A stretch of 64,000 nt of DNA from Pseudomonas sp. CC6-YY-74 (GTDB taxonomy: Bacteria; Pseudomonadota; Gammaproteobacteria; Pseudomonadales; Pseudomonadaceae): NCBI RefSeq assembly GCF_002025205.1, contig NZ_CP019947.1, positions 3,572,001-3,636,000 on the forward strand, read 5' to 3'. The notes under the pieces are model-generated. The model worked only from the letters and a program-made list of their open reading frames with translations, did no database searches and was not told where the DNA came from. The first letter of the stretch is position 1. Each line of letters begins with the position of its first letter. This document shows, piece after piece, positions 34,236-43,388 of this stretch. A program made the position numbers and the translations under genes.

Positions 34236-35468
34236 TTGTCATCCCTTACCACCACCGAAGCCGGCCAAGCCGCCAGCGCCCGCAGCAAGAAACGCCTGAC
34301 TGCCTTTCTTTTCGTGGTGCCGTTGCTGGCCTTCATTCTGCTGACCTTCGTTGCGCCCATCGGCAGCATGCTCTGGCGCAGCGCACATCACCCGGCCGTG
34401 GCCGAACTGATCCCGCTGACCCTGGTGGAACTGCAACGCTGGGACGGCAAAACAGTACCCGATGAAACCACCCTGAATATATTTGCCCGCGAGCTGCATG
34501 GCCTGGCCAAGGAGCGCCTGTCTGGCAAGCTGTCCGAGGAGTTCAACCGGGCCTATACCGGCATGTCCAGCGTGGTCAAATCCACCGCCCGACGCGTCGG
34601 CCGACTCAAGGTCGAACAGCTTGAGAGCCAAGGCGCCGAGACCCTGCTGCAGGCACATCGCAACTGGAGCAAACCCGAGGTCTGGCATGCCATCGAACGC
34701 GCGGGCAAGGTCTACACCTACGACTATTACCTGACCGCCCTGGATCTGGAACTGGATCCGGAGCACGGCATCCAAGTGCGTGAAGACACGCAGATTTACC
34801 TGCAGCTGTTCGGCAAGACCCTGAACATGGCACTGGTCATCACCCTGTTCTGCGCCCTGCTCGGCTACCCGCTGGCTTACTACCTGGCCGGCCTGCCGGA
34901 AAACCGCGCCAACCTGCTGCTGGTGCTGGTGCTGCTGCCGTTCTGGACCTCCCTGCTGGTGCGCACGACGGCCTGGATTGCGCTGCTGCAGACCAACGGC
35001 GTGATCAATTCATTCCTGCTCGGCACCGGCCTGATCGATGAGCCCTTCGAGATGCTCTACACCTCGTTCGCCACCATCATCGCCATGACCCATATTCTCC
35101 TGCCGTTCATGATCCTGCCGCTGTACAGCGTGATGCGCGGCATCGACCCTAGCTACTTGCGTGCGGCCATGTCACTCGGCGCCAAGCCGATTCCGGCCTT
35201 CGCCCGGATCTACTTCCCGATGACCTTGCCGGGCCTGAGCGCCGGCGCGCTGCTGGTGTTCATCATTTCCGTGGGTTACTACATCACCCCGGCGCTGGTC
35301 GGCGGCACCGATGGCCAGATGATCAGCAACATTATCGCCTTCCACATGCAGCGCTCGAACAACTGGGAACTGGCCGCCGCGCTGGGTTCCTTGCTGCTTG
35401 GCCTGATCCTGCTGCTGTACTGGGTGTACGACCGTTTCGTCGGCGCCAGCAATATCAAACTGGGATAG
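34236..35468 (+). CDS. Polyamine-type ABC permease (PotB-like, with large periplasmic insertion)
   Basis: 410-residue inner-membrane permease. The start is TTG 34236: GAGGAG lies seven bases upstream, and the frame from 34179 would run through the intercistronic hairpin. After the first membrane helix (about 22-42) comes an unusually long hydrophilic section of about 150 residues (about 43-195), then five more helices (from LNMALVITLFCALLGYPLAY) and the EAA loop YLRAAMSLGAKPIPAFARIY. A typical PotB is about 285 residues, so the insertion explains the extra length. It is followed at once by the 267-bp inverted-repeat element. Confidence 0.9.
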   Translation: MSSLTTTEAGQAASARSKKRLTAFLFVVPLLAFILLTFVAPIGSMLWRSAHHPAVAELIPLTLVELQRWDGKTVPDETTLNIFARELHGLAKERLSGKLSEEFNRAYTGMSSVVKSTARRVGRLKVEQLESQGAETLLQAHRNWSKPEVWHAIERAGKVYTYDYYLTALDLELDPEHGIQVREDTQIYLQLFGKTLNMALVITLFCALLGYPLAYYLAGLPENRANLLLVLVLLPFWTSLLVRTTAWIALLQTNGVINSFLLGTGLIDEPFEMLYTSFATIIAMTHILLPFMILPLYSVMRGIDPSYLRAAMSLGAKPIPAFARIYFPMTLPGLSAGALLVFIISVGYYITPALVGGTDGQMISNIIAFHMQRSNNWELAAALGSLLLGLILLLYWVYDRFVGASNIKLG

Positions 35469-35735
35469 AGGGTCTGTTCCTGTTTCGTTCGCGGCTGCGC
35501 CGGAGCCAGTTTTTGCGCGGAGCAAGGCATGAGGAGAGAAGTTTGGTCATTCCAAATGAACGACGAATAACGCAGCACCGCGCAAAAACTGGCCCGGCCC
35601 TCCGGGTTGCGCGGCAAATGGTGCCATGCGGCGTTGCGGGACTTGGTAAGGGAACACCATTCCCGGCGTCCCGCGCCTAGCCTGGCACCATTTGGCGCAG
35701 CAACGCGGCTCACGAACGAAACAGGAACAGGCCCT
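35469..35735. mobile_element. 267-bp MITE-like inverted-repeat element inside the operon
   Basis: The ends are a 23-bp terminal inverted repeat with one mismatch: AGGGTCTGTTCCTGTTTCGT... (35469-35491) against 35713-35735. Inside are further paired arms: GCCAGTTTTTGCGCGG (35505-35520) with CCGCGCAAAAACTGGC (35578-35593), a small TTTGG/CCAAA hairpin, and AAATGGTGCCA with TGGCACCATTT. It encodes no protein. It begins directly after the TAG of the first permease gene and ends two bases before the ATG of the second. This is the form of a miniature inverted-repeat element; its transposase family is unknown to me, and no clear target duplication is visible. Confidence 0.8.
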
Positions 35736-35737
35736 AC

Positions 35738-36592
35738 ATGAAAATCCCTAGCTACTTTGGCTTCTGGCACCACCTCGGCGCCTGGCTGTTGAAAACCAGT
35801 TCCTGGCTGGTGCTGTTGTTTTTGATCATGCCGATCGTGGTGATCATTCCACTGTCCTTCAACGTCGAGCCATTCTTCAGCTTCACCGAAGGCATGCTCA
35901 CCCTGCAGCCGGAAGCCTATTCGCTACGCTGGTACCGGGAAATCTTCAATGACCCGAAATGGATCCTGGCGATTCAGAACAGCTTCCTGATCGGCATCTG
36001 TGCCACCGTGCTCGCCACTGTATTCGGTACCTGCGCCGCCGTTGGCCTGTCCCGTGACGACATGCCCTACCGCCGTTTCATCACCGCTTTGCTGCTGTCG
36101 CCGATGATCGTGCCTTTGATCATCACGGCTGCCGGGATGTTCTTCTTCTATTCCAACCTGGGTCTGGCCGGCAGCTACCTGGGGGTGATCCTGGCCCACG
36201 CGGCGCTGGGCACGCCCTTCGTGATCATCACCGTGACCGCAACCCTGACCGGTTTCGACTATTCCCTGGCGCGCGCCGCGATCAATCTCGGCGCCAGGCC
36301 GTTGCGGGTGTTCTTCGACATCATCATGCCGCTGATCCGTCCCGGGGTGATCTCCGGTGCGTTGTTCGCCTTCATCACCTCGTTCGACGAAGTGGTGGTC
36401 ATCCTGTTCATGGCCGGGCCGCAGCAACGCACCATTCCCCGGCAAATGTTCTCGGGCCTGCGCGAGCAGATCAACCCGAGCATCCTGGCCATCGCCACCC
36501 TGCTGATCCTGGTATCCATCGCCCTGCTGGTAACCATTGAGCTGCTGCGCCGCCGCGCCGAGCGCCTGCGGGGCATCGAGTTGATCGAATAA
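35738..36592 (+). CDS. Polyamine-type ABC permease (PotC-like)
   Basis: 284-residue permease with six membrane segments (first about 22-42; LVLLFLIMPIVVIIPLSF) and the EAA loop YSLARAAINLGARPLRVFFD. Length and features match PotC/YdcV partners. Its ATG follows the right end of the 267-bp element by two bases, so the only available ribosome-binding sequence (ACAGGAACAGG) lies within the element's terminal repeat. The gene is otherwise intact, so the insertion evidently did not abolish it. Last gene of the operon. Confidence 0.9.
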   Translation: MKIPSYFGFWHHLGAWLLKTSSWLVLLFLIMPIVVIIPLSFNVEPFFSFTEGMLTLQPEAYSLRWYREIFNDPKWILAIQNSFLIGICATVLATVFGTCAAVGLSRDDMPYRRFITALLLSPMIVPLIITAAGMFFFYSNLGLAGSYLGVILAHAALGTPFVIITVTATLTGFDYSLARAAINLGARPLRVFFDIIMPLIRPGVISGALFAFITSFDEVVVILFMAGPQQRTIPRQMFSGLREQINPSILAIATLLILVSIALLVTIELLRRRAERLRGIELIE

Positions 36593-36874
36593 CTCGCTCA
36601 TGCTTTAACTAAGCGCTTTGCGCTTTCGCCGCCACACCGCCTGGGATTAGAATCGACGATCTCCTGCCCCACCCCAGGCGGATTCTTGAGCCCAGCCGAG
36701 CCGGCGCCGACCCCGCGCCAGCCTCCGCCCCAGCCCGGCAAATGGTCACTTCCGTTTGCCTTGGGCCTGAACCCAGCTCAACATACGCACCAACAGCCCG
36801 TTGCGCGTACAGCGCCGTCGCCCACGCGACCGCACTGAACGCCCGACCTGAACAGCCTTTGCAGGATTAACGCC

Positions 36875-38722
36875 ATGCCTGATTACCGCTCGAAAACCTC
36901 CACCCACGGCCGCAACATGGCCGGCGCCCGCGCCCTCTGGCGCGCCACCGGGATGAAGGACGAGGACTTCAAGAAGCCGATCATCGCCATCGCCAACTCC
37001 TTCACCCAGTTCGTGCCCGGCCACGTGCACCTGAAGGACATGGGCCAGCTGGTCGCCCGCGAGATCGAACGCGCGGGCGGCGTGGCCAAGGAATTCAACA
37101 CCATCGCCGTGGATGACGGCATCGCCATGGGTCACGACGGCATGCTCTATTCGCTGCCGAGCCGCGAGATCATTGCCGACTCCGTCGAGTACATGGTCAA
37201 CGCCCATTGCGCCGACGCCATCGTCTGCATCAGCAACTGCGACAAGATCACCCCCGGCATGCTGATGGCCGCGATGCGCCTGAACATTCCGGTGGTGTTC
37301 GTTTCCGGCGGACCGATGGAAGCCGGCAAGACCAAGCTGGCCAGCCACGGCCTGGACCTGGTCGACGCCATGGTGATCGCCGCCGACGACAGTGCCTCGG
37401 ATGAGACAGTCGCCGAGTATGAGCGCAGCGCCTGCCCGACCTGCGGCAGCTGCTCCGGCATGTTCACCGCCAACTCGATGAACTGCCTGATGGAAGCCTT
37501 AGGCCTGGCCCTGCCAGGCAACGGTTCGACCCTGGCCACCCACAGCGACCGCGAACAGCTGTTCCTGCAGGCCGGGCGCACCGTGGTCGAGCTGTGCAAA
37601 CGCTATTACCAGGAAGACGATGCCTCGGTGCTGCCGCGCAACGTGGCCAACTTCAAGGCCTTCGAAAACGCCATGACCCTGGACATCGCCATGGGTGGCT
37701 CGACCAATACCATCCTGCACCTGCTGGCCGCCGCCCAGGAGGCGGAAATCGATTTCGACCTGCGCGATATCGATCGCCTGTCGCGCAAAGTGCCGCAGCT
37801 GTGCAAGGTCGCACCGAACATCCAGAAGTACCACATGGAAGACGTGCACCGCGCTGGCGGCATCTTCAGCATCCTCGGTTCCCTGGCCCGCGGCGGCCTG
37901 CTGCACACCGACCTGCCGACCGTACACAGCAAGAGCATGAGCGAGGCCATCGCCAAGTGGGATATCACCCAGACCGACGATGAAGCCGTACACACCTTCT
38001 TCAAGGCCGGGCCCGCCGGCATTCCGACCCAGACCGCGTTCAGCCAGAGTACCCGCTGGGACACCGTGGATGACGACCGGGAAAACGGCTGCATCCGCTC
38101 GGTGGAGCATGCCTACTCACAAGAAGGCGGCCTGGCCGTGCTCTACGGCAACATCGCCGTCGACGGCTGCGTGGTGAAGACCGCCGGGGTGGATGAATCC
38201 ATCCACATCTTCGAAGGCAATGCCAAGATCTTCGAAAGCCAGGACAGCGCGGTACGCGGCATCCTCAATGACGAAGTCAAGGCAGGCGATATCGTCATCA
38301 TCCGCTACGAAGGCCCGAAAGGCGGTCCGGGCATGCAGGAAATGCTCTATCCGACCTCGTACCTGAAGTCCAAGGGCCTGGGCAAGGACTGCGCCCTGCT
38401 CACCGACGGGCGCTTCTCCGGTGGCACCTCAGGCCTGTCCATCGGTCATGCCTCGCCGGAAGCCGCTGCGGGCGGCGCCATCGGCCTGGTGCGCGAAGGC
38501 GACAAGATCCTGATCAACATCCACGAGCGCTCGATCAACCTGTTGGTCAGCGACGAGGAAATTGCCCACCGCCGTCACGAACAGGACAAGAAAGGCTGGA
38601 AGCCGGTCGAAGCGCGTCCGCGCAAGGTCACCACCGCGCTCAAGGCCTACGCCCTGCTCGCCACCAGCGCCGACAAGGGCGCGGTGCGCGATAAGGCGCT
38701 GCTGGACAAGCTGGTGCCGTAA
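36875..38722 (+). CDS. ilvD: Dihydroxy-acid dehydratase
   Basis: Dehydrates 2,3-dihydroxy-isovalerate and 2,3-dihydroxy-3-methylvalerate in valine and isoleucine synthesis. The protein has 615 residues, the length of the E. coli-type enzyme with an Fe-S cluster. Cluster ligands are visible in [11 protein letters not shown] and [15 protein letters not shown]; the substrate/Mg site lies in [13 protein letters not shown] and the C-terminal [14 protein letters not shown]. The start ATG 36875 follows AGGATTAAC. The 282-bp gap upstream has a TAGAAT -10-like hexamer at 36648-36653 without a clear -35, and no gene. A strong terminator follows. Confidence 0.97.
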   Translation: MPDYRSKTSTHGRNMAGARALWRATGMKDEDFKKPIIAIANSFTQFVPGHVHLKDMGQLVAREIERAGGVAKEFNTIAVDDGIAMGHDGMLYSLPSREIIADSVEYMVNAHCADAIVCISNCDKITPGMLMAAMRLNIPVVFVSGGPMEAGKTKLASHGLDLVDAMVIAADDSASDETVAEYERSACPTCGSCSGMFTANSMNCLMEALGLALPGNGSTLATHSDREQLFLQAGRTVVELCKRYYQEDDASVLPRNVANFKAFENAMTLDIAMGGSTNTILHLLAAAQEAEIDFDLRDIDRLSRKVPQLCKVAPNIQKYHMEDVHRAGGIFSILGSLARGGLLHTDLPTVHSKSMSEAIAKWDITQTDDEAVHTFFKAGPAGIPTQTAFSQSTRWDTVDDDRENGCIRSVEHAYSQEGGLAVLYGNIAVDGCVVKTAGVDESIHIFEGNAKIFESQDSAVRGILNDEVKAGDIVIIRYEGPKGGPGMQEMLYPTSYLKSKGLGKDCALLTDGRFSGGTSGLSIGHASPEAAAGGAIGLVREGDKILINIHERSINLLVSDEEIAHRRHEQDKKGWKPVEARPRKVTTALKAYALLATSADKGAVRDKALLDKLVP

Positions 38723-38737
38723 CGCGTCGCGCAGACC

Positions 38738-38769
38738 AAAAAGCCCGGCCTAGTGCCGGGCTTTTTATT
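38738..38769. terminator. Bidirectional terminator between ilvD and the YitT gene
   Basis: AAAAAGCCCGGC (38738-38749) and GCCGGGCTTTTT (38755-38766) form a perfect 12-bp stem with a five-base loop. A T-run follows on the plus strand and the matching A-run makes one on the minus strand, so it serves both convergent genes. Confidence 0.95.
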
Positions 38770-38776
38770 TCAGGCC

Positions 38777-39424
38777 CTAGCTCACGCCCATGTAACGCCC
38801 GGCGCGGTGATTGATCGCCAATACCATGTTCAGCGCCACCGCGCCGAGGATCGACAGGGCGACCTTGTCCAGCGGCACGATGAACACCGCCGCCAGCACG
38901 ATCGCCACGTCGATACCCATCTGGATCTTGCCGGCGCGCAGGCCGAAGCGGTCCTGCAAGAACAGCGCGAGGATATTCACCCCGCCTAGGCTGGCGCGAT
39001 GACGGAACAGCATCAACAGCCCCAAGCCCATGGCGAAACCACCGAACAAGGCCGCATAAACCACATTCAGCTGGGCGAAGCCGATCCACTGCGGGGTCAG
39101 TTCGGCCAACAGTGACACCAGGCCGACCGCGCAGAAGGTACGCAAGGTGAACTGCCAGCCCATCTGCCAGATGGCCAGGGCATAGAACGGCAGATTGATC
39201 AGGAAGAACGACCAGCCGAATGACCAACCGAGCAGGTACTTGAGCAGGAAGGCTACGCCCACGGTACCGCCGGTCAGCAGCCCCGCATGACCATACAAGG
39301 CGATACCCAGCGCGACCATCATGGTGCCCATCAGCAGGGCCAGAGCATCCTCCCACAGAGGGTGACGCATGAAAATCGCGGCAATGGCATCCGCCTGAGG
39401 GCTGTCGGAGTCGACTCCACGCAT
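38777..39424 (-). CDS. YitT-family membrane protein
   Basis: 215-residue integral membrane protein of the YitT_membrane family with five or six helices (ALALLMGTMMVALGIALYGH; GGTVGVAFLLKYLLG; LNVVYAALFGGFAMGLGLLM; the ASLGGVNILALFLQ loop). The C-terminal DUF2179 domain of longer members is absent. The function is unknown; some relatives are proposed efflux proteins. ATG 39424 with AGGTCA upstream. Its 3' end shares the bidirectional terminator with ilvD. In this neighbourhood it is an independent unit beside folA on the same strand. Confidence 0.85.
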   Translation of the reverse strand: MRGVDSDSPQADAIAAIFMRHPLWEDALALLMGTMMVALGIALYGHAGLLTGGTVGVAFLLKYLLGWSFGWSFFLINLPFYALAIWQMGWQFTLRTFCAVGLVSLLAELTPQWIGFAQLNVVYAALFGGFAMGLGLLMLFRHRASLGGVNILALFLQDRFGLRAGKIQMGIDVAIVLAAVFIVPLDKVALSILGAVALNMVLAINHRAGRYMGVS

Positions 39425-39552
39425 GCTGTATGACCTGTGATTGCTGTTACTGAAGGGCCAAGCATAGCCCTGTCACGCACGCGCCGAATTGGCTGGGGTC
39501 AAGAAAGCGGCAGAGCGCGGCACCTCAATTCAGGCGCAGCAGCTCGATGCGC

Positions 39553-40065
39553 TCAACGCCGGGTCCAGGTCTCGAAGGTGTAGGCCGGCGATTGCTCCAG
39601 AGGCGCAAAGGTCTCGGCGGCCGTGCGCTGCCAGGAACCAGCGTCGAATTGCGGAAACCAGGCATCGCCCTCGGGGCTTAATTCGACCCGGGTCAGGTAC
39701 AGGCGCGCGGCCAATGGCAGCGCCTGCATGTAGAGCTGCGCGCCGCCGATCAGCATCAGTTCGTCGACACCCTGCTCGCGCGCCCACTGTTCGGCCCGCA
39801 CGATGGCCGCCTCGAGCGAGGCGAAGACTTCCGCACCCTCGAACTGCACGCCGGGCTGGCGACTGACCACCAGGTTGAGCCGGCCCGGCAAGGGCCGGCC
39901 GAGGGAGTCCCAGGTCTTGCGACCCATGATGATCGGCTTGCCCAGCGTCAGCGCCTTGAAGTGCTTGAGGTCGGCCGGCAGGTGCCAGGGCAGTTGGTTG
40001 TCGCGGCCAATCACGCGGTTCTGCGCGAGGGCGGCGATCAGGCAGAGGGGCAGATAATTTTTCAT
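39553..40065 (-). CDS. folA: Dihydrofolate reductase
   Basis: NADPH-dependent reduction of dihydrofolate to tetrahydrofolate; the target of trimethoprim. 170 residues from ATG 40065 (MKNYLPLCLIAALAQNRVIG); a frame from 40143 adds 26 unlike residues. Conserved parts: RVIGRDNQLPWHLPADLKHF, with the catalytic Asp of PAD, the NADPH-binding MGRKTWDSLGRPLPGR, and IGGAQLYMQAL. The thyA gene, its metabolic partner, lies 5.7 kb downstream in the window on the same strand. The ribosome-binding site is weak. Confidence 0.95.
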   Translation of the reverse strand: MKNYLPLCLIAALAQNRVIGRDNQLPWHLPADLKHFKALTLGKPIIMGRKTWDSLGRPLPGRLNLVVSRQPGVQFEGAEVFASLEAAIVRAEQWAREQGVDELMLIGGAQLYMQALPLAARLYLTRVELSPEGDAWFPQFDAGSWQRTAAETFAPLEQSPAYTFETWTRR

Positions 40066-40182
40066 GGCGGCGAGCATAGCAGAGCAACCTGTGCCCGTGC
40101 AGCCGGCCACGGACAGACAAGGTTTAGCCCAACGCGACAGCACAGGTTATGCTCAGACTCGACCTGGCCAACGAGACGCCGC

Positions 40183-41571
40183 GTGACTGCCGACTCTGTT
40201 CCGAACAAACTCCAGCGTCTCTGGCTAAGCGAAACCATTCGCCTGCGCGAAGAGCACGCCGGCCCACTGGAAGACCGCGAAGCCAACCGCCGCGCCCAGG
40301 CTGGCGGCGGCGATCTGGCCGAACGCATCCAGGCCCGCGCCCTGCTGCTCGCCGAGCGCGACGGCCAGACACAGGCGCTACGCCACTGGCTGCAGGGCGC
40401 CCGTCTGGCCTTGGCGGCGCTGCTGGTACTGGCCCTGCTCAGCGGCATTGGCCTGGCGGTGGCGGCTCTCGGCGACGGCCAGCGTCCGGTCAATGTGTTC
40501 TGGGCCCTGGGTAGCCTGCTCGGCCTCAACCTGCTGCTATTGCTCGGCTGGATTCTAAGCCTGCTGCTGGCTCGCGACAGTACTAGCGCCCTCGGCCGAC
40601 TGTGGTTGTGGCTCAGCGAAAAACTCGCCCGCGACGCCCAGGCGGCGCAACTGGCGCCAGCGTTACTGCTACTGCTGCAACGCCAGCGCCTGAGCCGCTG
40701 GGGTCTCGGCATGCTGGCTCACGGTCTGTGGCTGCTGGCCCTGTTGGCGGCACTGCTGAGCCTGCTGGCGCTGCTCGCCACCCGCCGCTACGGCTTTGTC
40801 TGGGAAAGCACCATCCTCGGCGGCGAAACCTTTATCGGCCTGACCCAGGCCCTAGGTGCGCTGCCAGCGCTGCTCGGTTTCAGCCTGCCGGATGCCGACC
40901 TGATTCGCGCCAGCGGCGACAGCGCCTTGCTCAGCGAAACCGCACGCCACAGCTGGGCCGGCTGGCTGGTCGGCGTGCTGCTGGTCTACGGCCTGCTGCC
41001 GCGCCTACTGCTGGGATTGTTCTGCCTGTGGCGCTGGCGCCGCGGTTGCACGAGCTTGCGCCTGGACGTCGACTTACCTGGCTACAACCTGCTGCGCGAG
41101 CGCCTGCAACCGAGCAGCGAGCGCCTCGGCGTAAGCGATGCGGCGCCCGCACAGTTGCCGCCGCCAACCGCCGGCAGCAACGCCCAGGGCAGCCAGGGTG
41201 CAGTGCTGGTCGCCATCGAATTGGACGAGCGGCGCCCGTGGCCACCGGTATTGCCCAAGGCCATCAGCGACGCCGGGATGATCGACAGCCGCGAACAGCG
41301 CCAGCGCCTGCTCGAACAACTCACCCGCTTCCCTCCGGCGCGCCTGGCGATTGCCTGCGACCCGCGCCGCTCGCCGGATCGCGGCAGCCTGGCGCTACTC
41401 GGCGAACTGGCCCGCACGGCAGCCGCCACGCGCATCTGGCTGCTGCCGGCACAACCCGGCGAAGCCCTGGACAGCGAACGCCTCGGCGACTGGCACAGCG
41501 CCCTGGACCAGTTGCACCTGGCGCACAGTGACAGTGCCCCGCTGAACTGGCTGGAGACAGGCCATGACTGA
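40183..41571 (+). CDS. DUF2868 membrane protein
   Basis: 462-residue protein of the DUF2868 family, function unknown. The start is GTG 40183 (VTADSVPNKLQRLWLSETIR); the frame is open upstream but enters folA antisense sequence. The N-terminus is charged (REEHAGPLEDREANRRAQ), followed by membrane helices about 90-115, 125-150, 195-225 and 280-310. The C-terminal 150 residues are soluble (LVAIELDERRPWPPVLPKAI; ARLAIACDPRRSPDRG) and resemble a nucleotide-handling or partner-binding domain. It lies 129 bp before a DUF3482 GTPase gene, and the two are found together in other pseudomonads, suggesting one membrane-GTPase unit. Confidence 0.82.
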   Translation: MTADSVPNKLQRLWLSETIRLREEHAGPLEDREANRRAQAGGGDLAERIQARALLLAERDGQTQALRHWLQGARLALAALLVLALLSGIGLAVAALGDGQRPVNVFWALGSLLGLNLLLLLGWILSLLLARDSTSALGRLWLWLSEKLARDAQAAQLAPALLLLLQRQRLSRWGLGMLAHGLWLLALLAALLSLLALLATRRYGFVWESTILGGETFIGLTQALGALPALLGFSLPDADLIRASGDSALLSETARHSWAGWLVGVLLVYGLLPRLLLGLFCLWRWRRGCTSLRLDVDLPGYNLLRERLQPSSERLGVSDAAPAQLPPPTAGSNAQGSQGAVLVAIELDERRPWPPVLPKAISDAGMIDSREQRQRLLEQLTRFPPARLAIACDPRRSPDRGSLALLGELARTAAATRIWLLPAQPGEALDSERLGDWHSALDQLHLAHSDSAPLNWLETGHD

Positions 41572-41584
41572 CATCGACAAAGGC

Positions 41585-41651
41585 GTAGCCCGGAGGCAAT
41601 CCGGGCGCTTTATCCCGCTCGGCAAGCCTCCCCGGATTGCATCCGGGCTAC
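41585..41651. repeat. REP-like palindrome between DUF2868 and DUF3482 genes
   Basis: GTAGCCCGGAGGCAATCCGG (from 41585) and CCGGATTGCATCCGGGCTAC (ending 41651) are imperfect inverted copies around a GCTTTATCCCGCTCGGC centre. This is the GTAGCCCGGATGCAATCCGGG class of palindromic repeat, common in several Pseudomonas genomes. It lies within a probable operon. Confidence 0.8.
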
Positions 41652-41700
41652 CAGAGCGACGCAGACCTTGCGCATGCACATGGCAACTACGGGGGCGACG

Positions 41701-43074
41701 ATGAACCACCCGCTCAAGCTGGCCGTGGTCGGTCACACCAATGTCGGCAAGACCTCGCTGCTGCGCACCCTGACCCGCGATGTCGGTTTCGGCGAGGTCT
41801 CACATCGCCCCAGCACCACCCGCCATGTCGAGGGTGTACGCCTGTCGGTGGACGGTCTGGCGCTGTTGGAGCTGTACGACACCCCCGGCCTGGAAGACGC
41901 CATCGCCCTGCTCGACTACCTGGAACGTCTGGACCGCCCCGGCGAACGCCTGGATGGCCCCGCCCGGCTGGCGCGCTTTCTCGATGGCAGCGAGGCGCGC
42001 CAGCGTTTCGAACAGGAGGCCAAGGTGCTGCGCCAATTGCTCGCCTCCGACGCCGGCCTGTATGTGATCGACGCCCGCGAGCCGGTACTGGCCAAGTACC
42101 GCGACGAACTGGCGATACTCACCATGTGCGGCCGGCCCTTGCTGCCAGTGCTGAACTTCGTCGCCGGCCATCAGCACCGCGAAGACGACTGGCGCGAGGC
42201 TCTGGCCCGCCTTGGCCTGCATGCGCGGGTCGCCTTCGACAGCGTGGCGCCGCCGCTGGATGGCGAACGCCGCCTCTACGAGAGCCTGGCCCTGCTGCAA
42301 GAAAAAGCCCGGCCACAACTGCAACGGCTGATCGACGACCACGAGGCGCAGCGCCAGGCCCGCCGTCACAACGGCACCCGCCTGATCGCCGAACTGCTGC
42401 TCGATTGCGCCGCCTGCCGGCGTAGCGTGGCGGCCCAGCCAACCCTGGAACAGGGCGCGATCCGCGAACTGCGCGAAACCATCCGCCAGCGCGAGCAGCG
42501 TTGCGTCGAAGCGTTGCTACGGCTTTACGCCTTCCGCCAGGACGACGCCAAGGCCGAAGCAGTGCCATTGCTCGACGGCCGTTGGGGTGACGACCTGTTC
42601 AACCCGGAAACCCTCAAGCAGCTCGGGGTCAAGGTCGGCGGCGGCATGGCCGCTGGCGCCGCCACCGGAGTTGGCATCGACCTGCTGGTCGGCGGCGTCA
42701 CCCTCGGCGCCGCGGCCGTCCTCGGCGCCCTGATCGGCGGCAGCGCGCAGACCCTGCGCGGCTATGGCACCCGCCTGAAAGGCAAGCTCAAGGGCCAGCG
42801 CGAACTGACCGTGGACGACGCCGTATTGCGCCTGCTCGCCCTGCGCCAACAATTACTCCTGCAAACCCTGGAAGCCCGCGGCCATGCGGCGGTGCAGGCC
42901 ATCACGCTGCCCGCACCGCAAGAGGCGCTATGGCGCGAGGGCAAACTGCCCGACGCCCTGCACAAGGCCCGCGCCCATCCCGAATGGTCCTCACTCAACC
43001 CAGGCGCCCGCCTGCAACAGGCAGAACGTCAGGAGCAGGTCGAGGTGCTGAGCGCGACGTTGTCGGCGTCGTAG
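41701..43074 (+). CDS. DUF3482 GTPase
   Basis: 457-residue protein with an N-terminal Era-like GTPase domain: P-loop VVGHTNVGKTSLL (about 9-21), switch I Thr in RPSTTRHVEG, and G3 DTPG. A canonical NKxD is not obvious (LNFVAGH sits in its place), as is typical of DUF3482. A glycine-zipper stretch (about 315-350; GGGMAAGAATGVGIDLLVGG) suggests membrane insertion or oligomerisation. The start ATG 41701 is fixed by GGGGGCGACG; an upstream ATG (41668) adds 11 residues. It probably works with the DUF2868 protein. Process unknown. Confidence 0.85.
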   Translation: MNHPLKLAVVGHTNVGKTSLLRTLTRDVGFGEVSHRPSTTRHVEGVRLSVDGLALLELYDTPGLEDAIALLDYLERLDRPGERLDGPARLARFLDGSEARQRFEQEAKVLRQLLASDAGLYVIDAREPVLAKYRDELAILTMCGRPLLPVLNFVAGHQHREDDWREALARLGLHARVAFDSVAPPLDGERRLYESLALLQEKARPQLQRLIDDHEAQRQARRHNGTRLIAELLLDCAACRRSVAAQPTLEQGAIRELRETIRQREQRCVEALLRLYAFRQDDAKAEAVPLLDGRWGDDLFNPETLKQLGVKVGGGMAAGAATGVGIDLLVGGVTLGAAAVLGALIGGSAQTLRGYGTRLKGKLKGQRELTVDDAVLRLLALRQQLLLQTLEARGHAAVQAITLPAPQEALWREGKLPDALHKARAHPEWSSLNPGARLQQAERQEQVEVLSATLSAS

Positions 43075-43199
43075 CCAGATAGAAGCCGAGGGGCGTGCGT
43101 ACACTCCGCCCTGGCTTGCACCCGTAGATGGCCTGTTGTTGCAATGGGCACCGCCGTGCTGTGCTGCAGCAGGCCCTCGCTAGGCGTCCAATGGGTGGA

Positions 43200-43360
43200 G
43201 ATATGGATATAGCGCGACCACAGATGGCCTCATCCTCATCGATGGCAGCACGTCTGAGGTGGTTGATGGCGGTCGTTGCCCGGCAGGCAGTTTCCGCCCC
43301 GTAGCAGGCGTTGGTCACCGGCAGAAATCGACCACAAGCGGACCGTCCGCCCTATAAATA
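43200..43360 (+). pseudogene. Possible coding relic in the gap after the DUF3482 gene
   Basis: The 314-bp gap 43075-43388 has no intact gene. One frame ending TAA near 43360 reads YGYSATTDGLILIDGSTSEV and continues into a low-similarity tail, with good codon bias but no start codon or ribosome-binding site. It may be the end of a lost gene. The stop falls inside the left copy of the 40-bp direct repeat. I cannot name the parent family. Confidence 0.2.
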
Positions 43361-43383
43361 AATCCGTTCCCTTTCCTCCGTTT
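43344..43383. repeat. Left copy of a 40-bp direct repeat
   Basis: CGTCCGCCCTATAAATAAAT plus the following 20 bases match 44011-44050 at 36 of 40 positions in the same orientation. The two copies bracket the hypothetical gene at 43389-43922, 667 bp apart. The core AAATCCGTCCCC-type text is one I associate with dispersed intergenic repeats in gammaproteobacteria. Confidence 0.85.
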
Positions 43384-43388
43384 CCTCT

